The notes under the pieces: model-generated | The model's database searches: none | Told to the model about the DNA's origin: nothing | Seen by the model: only the letters and a program-made list of their open reading frames with translations | Assembly: GCA_966212505.1 (NCBI GenBank) | Contig: CBIHRS010000001.1 | Location: 1 to 64,000, forward strand | Source of the DNA: CAMLIZ01 sp966212505 | GTDB lineage: Bacteria > Pseudomonadota > Gammaproteobacteria > Burkholderiales > Burkholderiaceae_C | Direction: 5' to 3' | Length of the DNA stretch: 64,000 nucleotides | In this document: positions 24,292 to 35,444 of the stretch, piece by piece | How positions within the stretch are numbered: position 1 is the first letter of the stretch | Layout of the letters: each line of letters starts with the position of its first letter | Program-made: the position numbers and the translations under genes

Positions 24292-26112
24292 TCAGCGCGA
24301 GGCCGCAGCGGGCGCGCCGGCGGCCCGCGCGGTGCGCGTCTTCTGCTTCTGGCCGGCGATCCACTCGTCGATACGCGACTCGAGCACGGTCAGCGGCACC
24401 GGGCCGTCGTCGAGCACCGCGTTGTGGAAGCGGCGGATGTCGAAGCGCTCGCCCAGCGCCGCCTGCGCGCGGGCGCGCAGCGCCTTGATCTTGAGCTCGC
24501 CGATCTTGTAGCCCAGCGCCTGCGCCGGCTCGACCACATAGCGGTCGACCTCGGCCTCGGCGAAGTCCTGCGCAAGGCCGGTGTGGTCGAGCAGGTAGTG
24601 CAGCGCCTGCTCGCGCGACCAGCCCAGCGCATGCATGCCGGTGTCCACCACCAGCCGGCAGGCGCGGACCATCTCCCACGTCAGCGCGCCGAAGCGCTGC
24701 GCAGGCTCGCGGTACAGGCCGAGCTCAGGGCCCAGGCTCTCGGCATAGAGCGCCCAGCCCTCGCCGTAGGCGGTGTACCAGCCCGCGCGGCGGAACGCCG
24801 GCAGGCCCTGGATCTCCTGCGCCCGCGCGTTCTGCAGGTGGTGGCCGGGCACGGCCTCGTGCAGGAACGTGTTCTCCATCTGGTAGATCGGCCGCGTCGA
24901 CAGGTGGTTGACGTTGGCCTCGAACCAGCCGGGCCGGCTGCCGTCGAGCGCACCGGGGGTGTAGTGCTCGGCGTTGTCGCCCTCGAAAGCCTCCATCGCG
25001 CGGATGCCGTAGGGCTGCCGCGGCAGCTCGGCGAACAGCTTGGGCAGCTCGGCATCCACGCGCTTGGCGATGTCGCGGTAGGCCTTCAGCATCTCGTCGG
25101 GCTGCGTGAAGTACGAATGCGGGTCGGCCTTAAGGCTCTGCATGAATTCGGCGCGCGTGCCCTTGAAGCCGGCCTGCGCGACCAGCTTGTCCATCTCGGC
25201 CTCGATGCGCGCCACCTCCTGCAGCCCGATGCGGTGCACCTGCTCGGGCGTGAGCGTGGTGGTGGTGTTGATCTTCACCGCCAGCGCGTAGTAGGCCAGT
25301 CCGCCAGGCAAGGCCGAGGCACCCAGTGTCGGCCGGCAGGCCGGCAGGTACTCCTCTTCGAGGAAGCGCTTCATCTGCACGAAGGCCGGCCGCACCGCCT
25401 CGGCCAGCGCCTTGCGGCCCACGGCCTCGAGCCGCGCCCGGTCGGCCTCGGCGATGCCGGGGGGAAACGAGGTGAACGGCGCGAACAGCGGGCTGGCCGC
25501 GACATCGGCCGCCACGAACGGATCGAACTGCGACGGCACGCGGCTCATCACCTCGCGCGGCGGCATCCAGCCCGAGCGCATGCCTTCGCGCATCTGCGCC
25601 GTCATCTGCCCGAGCAGCCTGGGGATCGCCGCCAGGCGCTTCAGGTAGCGCTCGTAGCCGGCCGCATCGCGAAACGGCATCGCCTTGGCGAGCGATGCGA
25701 GATCGTGCTGCGGGCCGCCGGTCGACGACACGACCAGCCAGCCCTCGAGGCCTTCGAACGGCAGCGGGCCGTAGAGCGCGCGCAGCGCCTCGTTCTGCTT
25801 CAGCTGCTCGAGCGCCAGCTCGCGCGAGACGCGGTCCTGCGCATTGAGCCGCCGCGGATCGAACGCACGCAGCTCGGCCATCACCGCCTTCTCGTGCGCG
25901 CGGCGGCGCGCCACCGCTTCGGGCGAGTGATCGGTGAAGCGGTCGTCGTACGAATCGACGCCCACGTAGGTGGCAGCTTCGGGGTGCTCCTTGATGAACC
26001 AGTGGAACTCGCGCTCGAACAGCGCCTGCAGTGCCTTGTCGGGCGGCGCCTCCGCGGCATTCACCGCCAGCGCAGCGACCGCCAGCGCGGCACACCATAG
26101 CCATCGCAGCAT
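24292..26112 (-). CDS. DUF885 family metallopeptidase-like exported protein (second copy)
   Basis: 606-residue secreted protein with signal peptide MLRWLWCAALAVAALAVNAAEA. The putative zinc motif is FLHEAVPGHH (His418-His425), followed by YGEGWALYAES. It has the same architecture as the copy at 15858 but is clearly diverged, so the duplication is old. It converges on the first P450 with a 3-bp gap and is divergent from the O-methyltransferase. Confidence 0.87.
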   Translation of the reverse strand: MLRWLWCAALAVAALAVNAAEAPPDKALQALFEREFHWFIKEHPEAATYVGVDSYDDRFTDHSPEAVARRRAHEKAVMAELRAFDPRRLNAQDRVSRELALEQLKQNEALRALYGPLPFEGLEGWLVVSSTGGPQHDLASLAKAMPFRDAAGYERYLKRLAAIPRLLGQMTAQMREGMRSGWMPPREVMSRVPSQFDPFVAADVAASPLFAPFTSFPPGIAEADRARLEAVGRKALAEAVRPAFVQMKRFLEEEYLPACRPTLGASALPGGLAYYALAVKINTTTTLTPEQVHRIGLQEVARIEAEMDKLVAQAGFKGTRAEFMQSLKADPHSYFTQPDEMLKAYRDIAKRVDAELPKLFAELPRQPYGIRAMEAFEGDNAEHYTPGALDGSRPGWFEANVNHLSTRPIYQMENTFLHEAVPGHHLQNARAQEIQGLPAFRRAGWYTAYGEGWALYAESLGPELGLYREPAQRFGALTWEMVRACRLVVDTGMHALGWSREQALHYLLDHTGLAQDFAEAEVDRYVVEPAQALGYKIGELKIKALRARAQAALGERFDIRRFHNAVLDDGPVPLTVLESRIDEWIAGQKQKTRTARAAGAPAAASR

Positions 26113-26186
26113 CGGGACATCTCCTGCAATTTTTTCGAAAGCGCCGACACTACCGCAAACCGCTCATCCGCACTTCTGGAGGCCTG

Positions 26187-26846
26187 ATGTCCCGCCGCAC
26201 GCTCGAACTCGACGACACCCTCTACGACTACCTGCTCGCCCATTCGCTGCGCGAGCATCCGCAGCAGGCCGCCCTGCGCGCCGCCACCGCCGAGCATCCG
26301 CACGCCAACATGCAGATCGCGCCCGAGCAGGGCCAGTTCATGGCGCTGATGGCAAGGCTGATCGGTGCGCGCCGCACCATCGAGATCGGCGTGTTCACCG
26401 GCTACAGCGCGCTCAGCGTCGCACTCGCGCTGCCGGCCGACGGCTACCTGCTGGCCTGCGACATCAGCGACGAATACACCCGCGTCGGCCGTCCCTACTG
26501 GGAGGCCGCCGGCGTGGCGCACAAGATCGACCTGAAGCTCGGCCCCGCGCTGCAGACGCTGGAGCAGCGGCTGGCCGAAGGCGAGGCCGGCCGCTACGAC
26601 ATGGCCTTCATCGATGCCGACAAGCCGGGCTACGACGCCTACTACGAGCGCTGCCTCGAGCTGCTGCGCCCCGGCGGCCTGATCATGATCGACAACGTGC
26701 TGTGGGGCGGCGAGGTGGCGCACGAATCGCAGGACACCGCCACGCGCGCGCTGCAGGCGCTGAACCGCAAGCTGCACCATGATGAGCGGATCGACCTGTC
26801 GCTGGTGCCGGTGGGCGACGGCATCACGCTCGCCCGCAAACGATGA
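26187..26846 (+). CDS. Caffeoyl-CoA-type O-methyltransferase
   Basis: 219-residue SAM-dependent, metal-dependent O-methyltransferase of the CCoAOMT/COMT family. TIEIGVFTGYSALSVALALP is the SAM loop, and FIDADKPGYDAYYE supplies the metal-binding aspartates. IDNVLWGGEV is equally characteristic. These enzymes methylate catechol-like hydroxyls. The ATG at 26187 follows TGGAGG at a good distance; it ends 7 bp before the convergent GlxA-like regulator. Placed between two P450s, it could methylate a hydroxylated product, but this is inference. Confidence 0.9.
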   Translation: MSRRTLELDDTLYDYLLAHSLREHPQQAALRAATAEHPHANMQIAPEQGQFMALMARLIGARRTIEIGVFTGYSALSVALALPADGYLLACDISDEYTRVGRPYWEAAGVAHKIDLKLGPALQTLEQRLAEGEAGRYDMAFIDADKPGYDAYYERCLELLRPGGLIMIDNVLWGGEVAHESQDTATRALQALNRKLHHDERIDLSLVPVGDGITLARKR

Positions 26847-26853
26847 GCGGAGC

Positions 26854-27816
26854 CTATGGCCGATACGCCTGCCGGTAGTCGCCCGGCGTCATGCCCGTCA
26901 CCTGCCTGAACATGCGCCGCAGGCTCGACTCGTCGGCGAAGCCCAACGATTCGCCGATGCGGGCCACCGTGTCGCCGGTGTGCAGCAGTTGCTCGCCCAC
27001 CTGGTTGAGCTTGACCAGCCGCGCGTAGCGGCCGGCCGGCTGGCCGGTGAGCGCCTTGACCCTGCGCGCCAGTGTGCGCGGTGAGGTCGCCAGCTCGGCC
27101 GCCAGCCGCTCCACCGAAGCCTCGGCCGCCGGGCAGGCTTCGAGCACGAGGCGCAGGCGGCGCAGCCACGGGTCGGACGACCGGATCAGCGCCAATGACT
27201 GGAACACCGATGCCGCCGGCTGCGGCCGCGGCAGCACGGTGAGCCTCGCGATCTCGCGCCACAGGTCGGCACTGAGCCGGCGCTCGACCTGGTCGCAGAC
27301 GATGGGCAGGTAGCCGTGCACACCCGACGCGGTGGCGCTGCGCGCGCCGGCGGTGCTGGCGCGCTGCCATTGCCAGTCGACCCGGGGATGGCGCTGCGAC
27401 AGCCAGTCGGCCATCCACCAGGTGGCCGTGGCGGGCTCGCGCACGAGGCGACCCGTTTCAGCCGCCAATGCGACGCCCGTGCAGTAGCTCCACAGCTGCA
27501 CACGGCGCGGCAGCCCGTGCAAGGCCTGCACCAGCGCCGCATTGGCGGCCAGCCAGGCCTGCAGCTGTTCGACCGATTCGGCCCAGAGGCCGGGGATCAG
27601 CACCGCATCGCAATCCGCATCGGCGAGCGCCGCTTCGGCCTGCAGCGCCATGCCGTGGGCGCACTTCACGCTGCCGCGCTTCAGGCCCAGCCACTGCAGC
27701 GCGAACACCGGCTTCCCGCCCCGGCGATTGGCCGCCTGGAACAGGTCGGCCGCGGCGAACAGGCCGGCCGGCATGCAGCCGGGAAACAGCAGGAGGCCGA
27801 TCTTGAGCGCTGGCAT
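26854..27816 (-). CDS. GlxA-family transcriptional regulator (DJ-1/PfpI + AraC HTH)
   Basis: 320-residue regulator with an N-terminal DJ-1/PfpI-like domain (LKIGLLLFPGCMPAGLFAAADL, and LWSYCTGVALAAETG where the family's nucleophile-type cysteine sits) and a C-terminal AraC HTH (~235-318, VARIGESLGFADESSLRRMFRQVTG). It is divergent from the MBL-fold hydrolase with a short shared intergenic region, which is the likely target. The ATG at 27816 is preferred to an in-frame TTG three codons upstream. Confidence 0.88.
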   Translation of the reverse strand: MPALKIGLLLFPGCMPAGLFAAADLFQAANRRGGKPVFALQWLGLKRGSVKCAHGMALQAEAALADADCDAVLIPGLWAESVEQLQAWLAANAALVQALHGLPRRVQLWSYCTGVALAAETGRLVREPATATWWMADWLSQRHPRVDWQWQRASTAGARSATASGVHGYLPIVCDQVERRLSADLWREIARLTVLPRPQPAASVFQSLALIRSSDPWLRRLRLVLEACPAAEASVERLAAELATSPRTLARRVKALTGQPAGRYARLVKLNQVGEQLLHTGDTVARIGESLGFADESSLRRMFRQVTGMTPGDYRQAYRP

Positions 27817-27882
27817 GAAATGCAATCATGATGTCGTTCCAGGCCATGGTAGCCGGCACGCCGGCACCGAACAATCGGCGCC

Positions 27883-28662
27883 ATGAAGATCACCCAGCTG
27901 CGCAATGCCACCGTCGTCGTCTCGTATGCCGAACACCGGATCCTGGTCGATCCGATGCTGGCGGCCCAGGGGGCGATCCCGCCCTTCAAATGGTTCAGTG
28001 GCCAGCGGCGTCGCAATCCGATCGTCGAGCTGCCGCCGCAGGCGCCGGCCGTGCTCGAGACGGTGACGCATGCGCTGATCACGCATTGCCGCAAGGGCCA
28101 CGTCGACCACCTCGACCGCGCCGGCAAGCGCTGGCTGCGCGAGCGGCAGATCCCGGTGCTGTGCATGCCGGAGGACGCCGACTACCTCGCCGCGCGCGGG
28201 CTGCGGGTGCAGCCGCTCAACGCCGAAGGGGCCACGCCCTTTGCCAAAGGCAGCATCACGCCCATCCCCTGCCTGCACGGCGAAGGCTGGATCGGCCGCT
28301 TCATGATGCACGGCCACGGCTACGTGATCGAACAGGCCAGCGAGCCCAGCCTCTACATCGCCGGCGACACGGTGCTGACCGACGACGTGCGCCGTTGCAT
28401 CACCGAGCGACAGCCCGACGTGAGCATCGTGCCGGCCGGCGGTGCGGCGATGGACCTGGGCTCGGAGCTGATCATGGACGATGCGCAGGTGCTGGAACTG
28501 GCGGCATTGGGACAGGGCCGCTTCATCGCCAACCACCTCGAGGCGCTGGACCATTGCCCCGTCAGCCGGGCCTCGCTGCGCGAGCAGGCGCGGCTACAGG
28601 GGCTCGCCCATCGGCTCCTGGTGCCTGAAGACGGCGAGACGATGAAGTTCACCGCCGGGTAG
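27883..28662 (+). CDS. MBL-fold metal-dependent hydrolase (UlaG-like)
   Basis: 259-residue metallo-beta-lactamase-fold protein. The metal motif appears as THCRKGHVDHLD (~73-84), an expanded variant of THxHxDH, with further ligands in CLHGEGW, YIAGDTVL and a final ANHLEALDH. The fold and length match the UlaG/YtkL group of small-molecule hydrolases. It is divergent from the GlxA-like regulator and is followed 38 bp later by the second P450, with which it may be co-transcribed. Substrate is unknown. Confidence 0.8.
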   Translation: MKITQLRNATVVVSYAEHRILVDPMLAAQGAIPPFKWFSGQRRRNPIVELPPQAPAVLETVTHALITHCRKGHVDHLDRAGKRWLRERQIPVLCMPEDADYLAARGLRVQPLNAEGATPFAKGSITPIPCLHGEGWIGRFMMHGHGYVIEQASEPSLYIAGDTVLTDDVRRCITERQPDVSIVPAGGAAMDLGSELIMDDAQVLELAALGQGRFIANHLEALDHCPVSRASLREQARLQGLAHRLLVPEDGETMKFTAG

Positions 28663-28700
28663 CAACGGCCGCCCGCAGGGGGCGGCTACAGTGCCGGCCC

Positions 28701-30023
28701 ATGGACACCCCCACCCCCTGCCTGCCGATGCCGCCGGGGCTGGAGTTCATCCGCGCCAGCCACCGTGCCCAGGGCGACATGGTGCCGCTGAGCTTCGGCC
28801 CGCTTAGCGGCTACAGCCTCAACCACCCCGACCTGATCCGCGAGGTGCTGGTCGAGAAGGCCCGGTCGTTCATCCGCTGGGAACGCTGCACCGAGGTGTT
28901 CGGCACCACGCACGGCCGCGGCCTGCTCACCACCGAGGGCGCCGACTGGGAGCGACAGCGCCGCATGCTGCAGCCCGCTTTCGCCCCGCAGCGCCTCGAT
29001 GAGTTGGCGAGGCAGATGGTCGAGGTGGCCGCGCCGGTGCTCGATGTCCTGACCGCCGGCGTGCACGTGCCGGTCGACCATGAGGGCACGATCGCGCGGT
29101 TGACGATGGCGGTGACCCTGCAGGCCCTGTTCGGCCCCGGCGCCGAGGGCGATGCGGCCACCGCGGTCGAGGCGGTGAAGGCGATCTCGCCGGCCGTGGT
29201 GCGCGAGCTGATGCTGCCACCGGGGGCCTCGCTGCCGCCACCGCTGCAGCAGGCCAAGGGCGAGGCGCTGAAGCGACTCGACGACCTGATACGGCGCCAT
29301 GTGAGTGAACGCCGCAACGCAACAGCGGCGCAGCACGACGTGCTGGCGCTGCTGTGCTCGGCACAAGATGCATCGGCCGACGGCCAGGGCCTGGACGACC
29401 AGGAGGTGCGCGACCACTGCATGACCTTGCTGCTCGCCGGCCACGACAGCACGACCAGCGCGCTCACCTGGTGGGGCTGGGCCATGGCCGCGCACCCCGA
29501 GCTCGCCCGGCGCGCGGCCGCCGAGGTCGACGGGGTGCTCGGCCAGCGCAGCCCCGTCTACGCCGACGTGACCAAGCTCGCGTACCTGGGCCTGACGCTG
29601 AAGGAAGCGATGCGCCTGCTGCCGCCCACGTCCAGCCTGCTGATGAGGCAGGCGGTGGAAGACGTGGCGATCGGCGGCCGGCTGCTGCCGCGCGGTTCGC
29701 TGGTCCGCATCACGCCGCTGGTGGTGCAGCGGGATGCGCGCTGGTTTCCCGACCCGGAGCGTTTCGATCCCGACCGCTTCGCGCCCGGACGCGTCGAGCA
29801 GATTCCCCGTGGCGCCTACCTGCCGTTCGGCATCGGCCCGCGCGTGTGCATCGCCGGCCTGTTCGCGACCCTGGAGATGACGCTGATAGCAGCGCTGCTG
29901 CTGCAGCGCTTCGAGTTCGGCCTGGTGCCGGGCGCGCCGCCGCCGCGGCCGGTGCTCAACGTGACGCTGCATCCAGAGCGGGGACTGGACCTGCTGCTGC
30001 GCCCACGAATGCCACGCAGCTGA
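28701..30023 (+). CDS. Cytochrome P450 (second paralogue)
   Basis: 440-residue P450 closely related to the one at 22912. Landmarks: WERQRRMLQPAF, I-helix AGHDSTTSAL, KEAMRLLPP (ExxR), and haem loop FGIGPRVCIA with Cys383. It is shorter at the N-terminus by about 18 residues. The stretch RWFPDPERFDPDRFAPG is shared exactly with the first copy. Differences in the I-helix and substrate-recognition regions suggest a different substrate. Its stop is 50 bp before the FemAB-like GNAT, on the same strand. Confidence 0.95.
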   Translation: MDTPTPCLPMPPGLEFIRASHRAQGDMVPLSFGPLSGYSLNHPDLIREVLVEKARSFIRWERCTEVFGTTHGRGLLTTEGADWERQRRMLQPAFAPQRLDELARQMVEVAAPVLDVLTAGVHVPVDHEGTIARLTMAVTLQALFGPGAEGDAATAVEAVKAISPAVVRELMLPPGASLPPPLQQAKGEALKRLDDLIRRHVSERRNATAAQHDVLALLCSAQDASADGQGLDDQEVRDHCMTLLLAGHDSTTSALTWWGWAMAAHPELARRAAAEVDGVLGQRSPVYADVTKLAYLGLTLKEAMRLLPPTSSLLMRQAVEDVAIGGRLLPRGSLVRITPLVVQRDARWFPDPERFDPDRFAPGRVEQIPRGAYLPFGIGPRVCIAGLFATLEMTLIAALLLQRFEFGLVPGAPPPRPVLNVTLHPERGLDLLLRPRMPRS

Positions 30024-30073
30024 GCAACCCGGCAGGCGCTACAGTGCAGCGCACCGAATCGCCGACCACCGCC

Positions 30074-31327
30074 ATGCCCTCCCTGCGCCAGACCCTCCGC
30101 ACCCGCCGCCAGCTGCGCCGCCCGTCGGGCTTCCGCTTCGCCATCGCCGAGGGCATCGCGCAGCTCAACCCCGAGCAGTGGGATGCCGTGACCGCCGGCC
30201 AGTCGTGGTTCTTCAGCCGCGGCTACCTCGGCATGCTGGAGACGGTGCTGCCCTCGCAGATCGAGCCGCGCTATGCGCTGGTGTGCGACGAGCAGGGCCG
30301 CGCGGTGGCCGGCGTGGTGATGCAGTGGGCCGAGGTCGACGGCAATGCGATCCGCCGCGGCACGGCCGACGATGAAGAAGAAGAGGAATCGAATCCGCTG
30401 CGCCGCCTGGCCGACAGGCTCGCGCAGACCGGCAAGGACGTGGTGACGCGCCGGCTGCGTGACCGCGTATTGGTGTGTGGCAACCTGCTGACCTACGGCA
30501 ACCATGCGCTGGCCATTGCGCCGGACGTCGACCCGTCCAGCCTGTGGCCGGCGGTGGCCGAGGTGCTGTACCGCGTGCGACGCGCCGAAAAGCTTTCGGG
30601 CCAGGCCGGCTTCGTGCTGGTGAAGGACGTGACGCCCGCGCACCTGGAGGCCACGCAGATCCTGCGCCACCTGAGCTACCGCGCGGTGGAGACCGAGCCC
30701 AACATGGTGCTGCCGCTGGCGCAGAGCTGGCAGGCCTACGACGATTACCTGAACAGCCTGGCCTCCAAGTACCGCAGCTCGGTGCGCCAGCAGATCCTCA
30801 ACCCGGTGCAGAAGGCCGGCCTCGCGGTGCGCCGCTTCGAGCCCACCGAGGCGCTGGCGCCGCGGCTGCACGACCTGTACCTGCAGGTGCACCAGAACGC
30901 CGCGGTGCGGCCCTTCACGCTGCATCCCGACTACTTTCCGGCGCTGGCGCGCGCGGCGGGCGAGCGGGTGCGCTACAGCGGCGTGTTCGCCGGCGAACAG
31001 TTGCTGGGCTTCATCGCCACGCTGCTCGACGGCAAGCAGGCGGTGGGCTACCACATCGGCTTCGACCGCGAGGCCAGCGCCGAGCATCCGCTGTACCTGC
31101 GGCTGCTGCATGCCAGCATCGAAGACTCGATCCAGATGGGCGCCTACGAGATCTCGTTCGGCCGCACCGCGCTGGAGCCCAAGGCCCGGCTGGGCGCCAA
31201 GCCGCAGCCGATGCATGTGTGGGTACGGCACCGGCAGCCGGTGGTCAACAAGCTGGTGACGCGGCTGCTCGGGCTGGTGCACCACGAGGAAGCGCCGGAA
31301 CGAAATCCCTTCAAGGGCGCGGCCTGA
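30074..31327 (+). CDS. FemAB/GNAT-like acyltransferase
   Basis: 417-residue protein with a double-GNAT organisation like the FemAB and BioF2-type families (SLASKYRSSVRQQILNPVQKAG, then HASIEDSIQMGAYEISFGRTALEPKARLG). An acidic insert DDEEEEE lies near residue 105. Such enzymes transfer aminoacyl or acetyl groups, sometimes in peptidoglycan or polysaccharide synthesis; the actual substrate here is unknown. It follows the P450 by 50 bp on the same strand and converges on the serine hydrolase. Confidence 0.7.
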   Translation: MPSLRQTLRTRRQLRRPSGFRFAIAEGIAQLNPEQWDAVTAGQSWFFSRGYLGMLETVLPSQIEPRYALVCDEQGRAVAGVVMQWAEVDGNAIRRGTADDEEEEESNPLRRLADRLAQTGKDVVTRRLRDRVLVCGNLLTYGNHALAIAPDVDPSSLWPAVAEVLYRVRRAEKLSGQAGFVLVKDVTPAHLEATQILRHLSYRAVETEPNMVLPLAQSWQAYDDYLNSLASKYRSSVRQQILNPVQKAGLAVRRFEPTEALAPRLHDLYLQVHQNAAVRPFTLHPDYFPALARAAGERVRYSGVFAGEQLLGFIATLLDGKQAVGYHIGFDREASAEHPLYLRLLHASIEDSIQMGAYEISFGRTALEPKARLGAKPQPMHVWVRHRQPVVNKLVTRLLGLVHHEEAPERNPFKGAA

Positions 31328-31336
31328 TCGCCTGCC

Positions 31337-32533
31337 TCAGGGCAGCGGGTTCATCGCGGCGATCTTCCTCAGCAGCGGCGGCCACCAGCCGATGCGGCCC
31401 GCCTCGCGGCCCAGGCGCACGATCACCATCTGCTGCTCGGGTGCCACGTAGATGTACTGGCCGTGCAGGCCGAGCGCGTAGAAGTCGGTGCCCGGCTTCA
31501 CGCCCAGCTCAGTGCTTGGCGCCGCTTCGACCACATGTCGCCATTGCCAGGTGTAGAAGGCGCGGCGGCCGTGGCCGTAGTCGTGCAGGTTGGCGCGCGT
31601 GGCCGCGTCATTGCCCGGCAGCTCGCGCACCTTCAGCAGCTCGTCGACCCATACGCTCGGCACCACCTGGCGGCCGCCGGCCTGGCCGTGCATCAGCATC
31701 ATCTGGCCGATGCGCGCATAGTCCAGCGCCCGGGCATTGAGGCAGCAGTAGGCCTTGGCCTGGCCGCCGGCGGCGCTGTCGAGGCTCCAGCTCGCCGGGT
31801 ATTGCGCACCCATCGGTTGCCACAGCCGGCGCTCGAGGTAGCGCGCCAGCGGCTCGCCGGTCGCGCGCTCGACCACCATGCCCAGCAGCTGGGTGTCGCC
31901 GCTGCTGTAGTGCGGATGCGTGTCGGGCGGCAGTTCGGTGCGCAGGCCGAGCACGGCTTTGTGCAGGTCGGGCGTCAGGTAGAACACCGAGGCTTCGCTC
32001 CAGGGCAGCACGTAGTCCTCGCGGAAGCGGATGCCGCTGCGCATCGAGAGCAGGTGCCGCAGCGTCACCTGCGCAAAGCGCGGATCCTGCGCCGCCAGCT
32101 CGGGCAGGTAGCGGGTGAGCGGATCGTCGACGCTGGCGATCTTGCCGTCTTCGATGGCCAGGCCGACCAGCAGGCCGACCACCGACTTGGCCATGGAAAA
32201 CGAGGTGGCGAGGCTGTCGCGCTCGTAGCCGTTGAAATAGCGCTCCCACACCACCTGGCCCCGCTGCAGCACGACGAAAGCGACGGTGTCGTTGAGCTCC
32301 AGCCATTGCTCGAAGGCCAGGCCATCGGGCGCGGTGGGCAGATTGAGCCGGGCGGCCGGGTCGGCGGGCAGCGGCAGCGGCTGCGCGGCCGGCGCCACCT
32401 CGGCATTGTGGAAGTGGCGGTAATCGGTGATGGCCGACTGCCCCTGCACCACGGCCCACCAGGGCAGGTTGCTGCAGCCCGCCAGGGCCAGCGTCGCGAG
32501 CAGCGGCAGCGCCCGCTTCAGGATCGGAAACAA
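31337..32533 (-). CDS. Beta-lactamase-related serine hydrolase lipoprotein
   Basis: 398-residue class C beta-lactamase/esterase-fold protein. The lipobox is LAGC (Cys20); catalytic SxxK is SMAK (Ser113-Lys116), YSS serves as the YxN-type element near 208, and HGQ near residue 370 is in the KTG position. It probably cleaves peptides or esters in the envelope rather than antibiotics. The TTG at 32533 is chosen as start because GGAGGG lies 7 nt upstream and the lipoprotein signal begins there; the nearby ATG is out of frame. Confidence 0.8.
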   Translation of the reverse strand: MFPILKRALPLLATLALAGCSNLPWWAVVQGQSAITDYRHFHNAEVAPAAQPLPLPADPAARLNLPTAPDGLAFEQWLELNDTVAFVVLQRGQVVWERYFNGYERDSLATSFSMAKSVVGLLVGLAIEDGKIASVDDPLTRYLPELAAQDPRFAQVTLRHLLSMRSGIRFREDYVLPWSEASVFYLTPDLHKAVLGLRTELPPDTHPHYSSGDTQLLGMVVERATGEPLARYLERRLWQPMGAQYPASWSLDSAAGGQAKAYCCLNARALDYARIGQMMLMHGQAGGRQVVPSVWVDELLKVRELPGNDAATRANLHDYGHGRRAFYTWQWRHVVEAAPSTELGVKPGTDFYALGLHGQYIYVAPEQQMVIVRLGREAGRIGWWPPLLRKIAAMNPLP

Positions 32534-32675
32534 GAGACATCCCTCCGGCTGTGATTTCGGAGCCCGAACTGTCACACAAGACGGCGCGGCAACCCCACGC
32601 TGGGCAAGGCGGAGGGGCGGACACAATAATTGCTTGCTCCTGCCGAGCATCATCAATCACCCGGAGGTTTCGCCC

Positions 32676-35435
<2,760 letters not shown>

Positions 35436-35444
35436 AAGGGTTTC

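Noticed and set aside
28101..28136. Metal motif of the MBL-fold protein considered broken
   Set aside because: The THCRKGHVDH arrangement keeps the histidines and aspartate with an insertion and the later ligand blocks are present, so the enzyme is probably intact.
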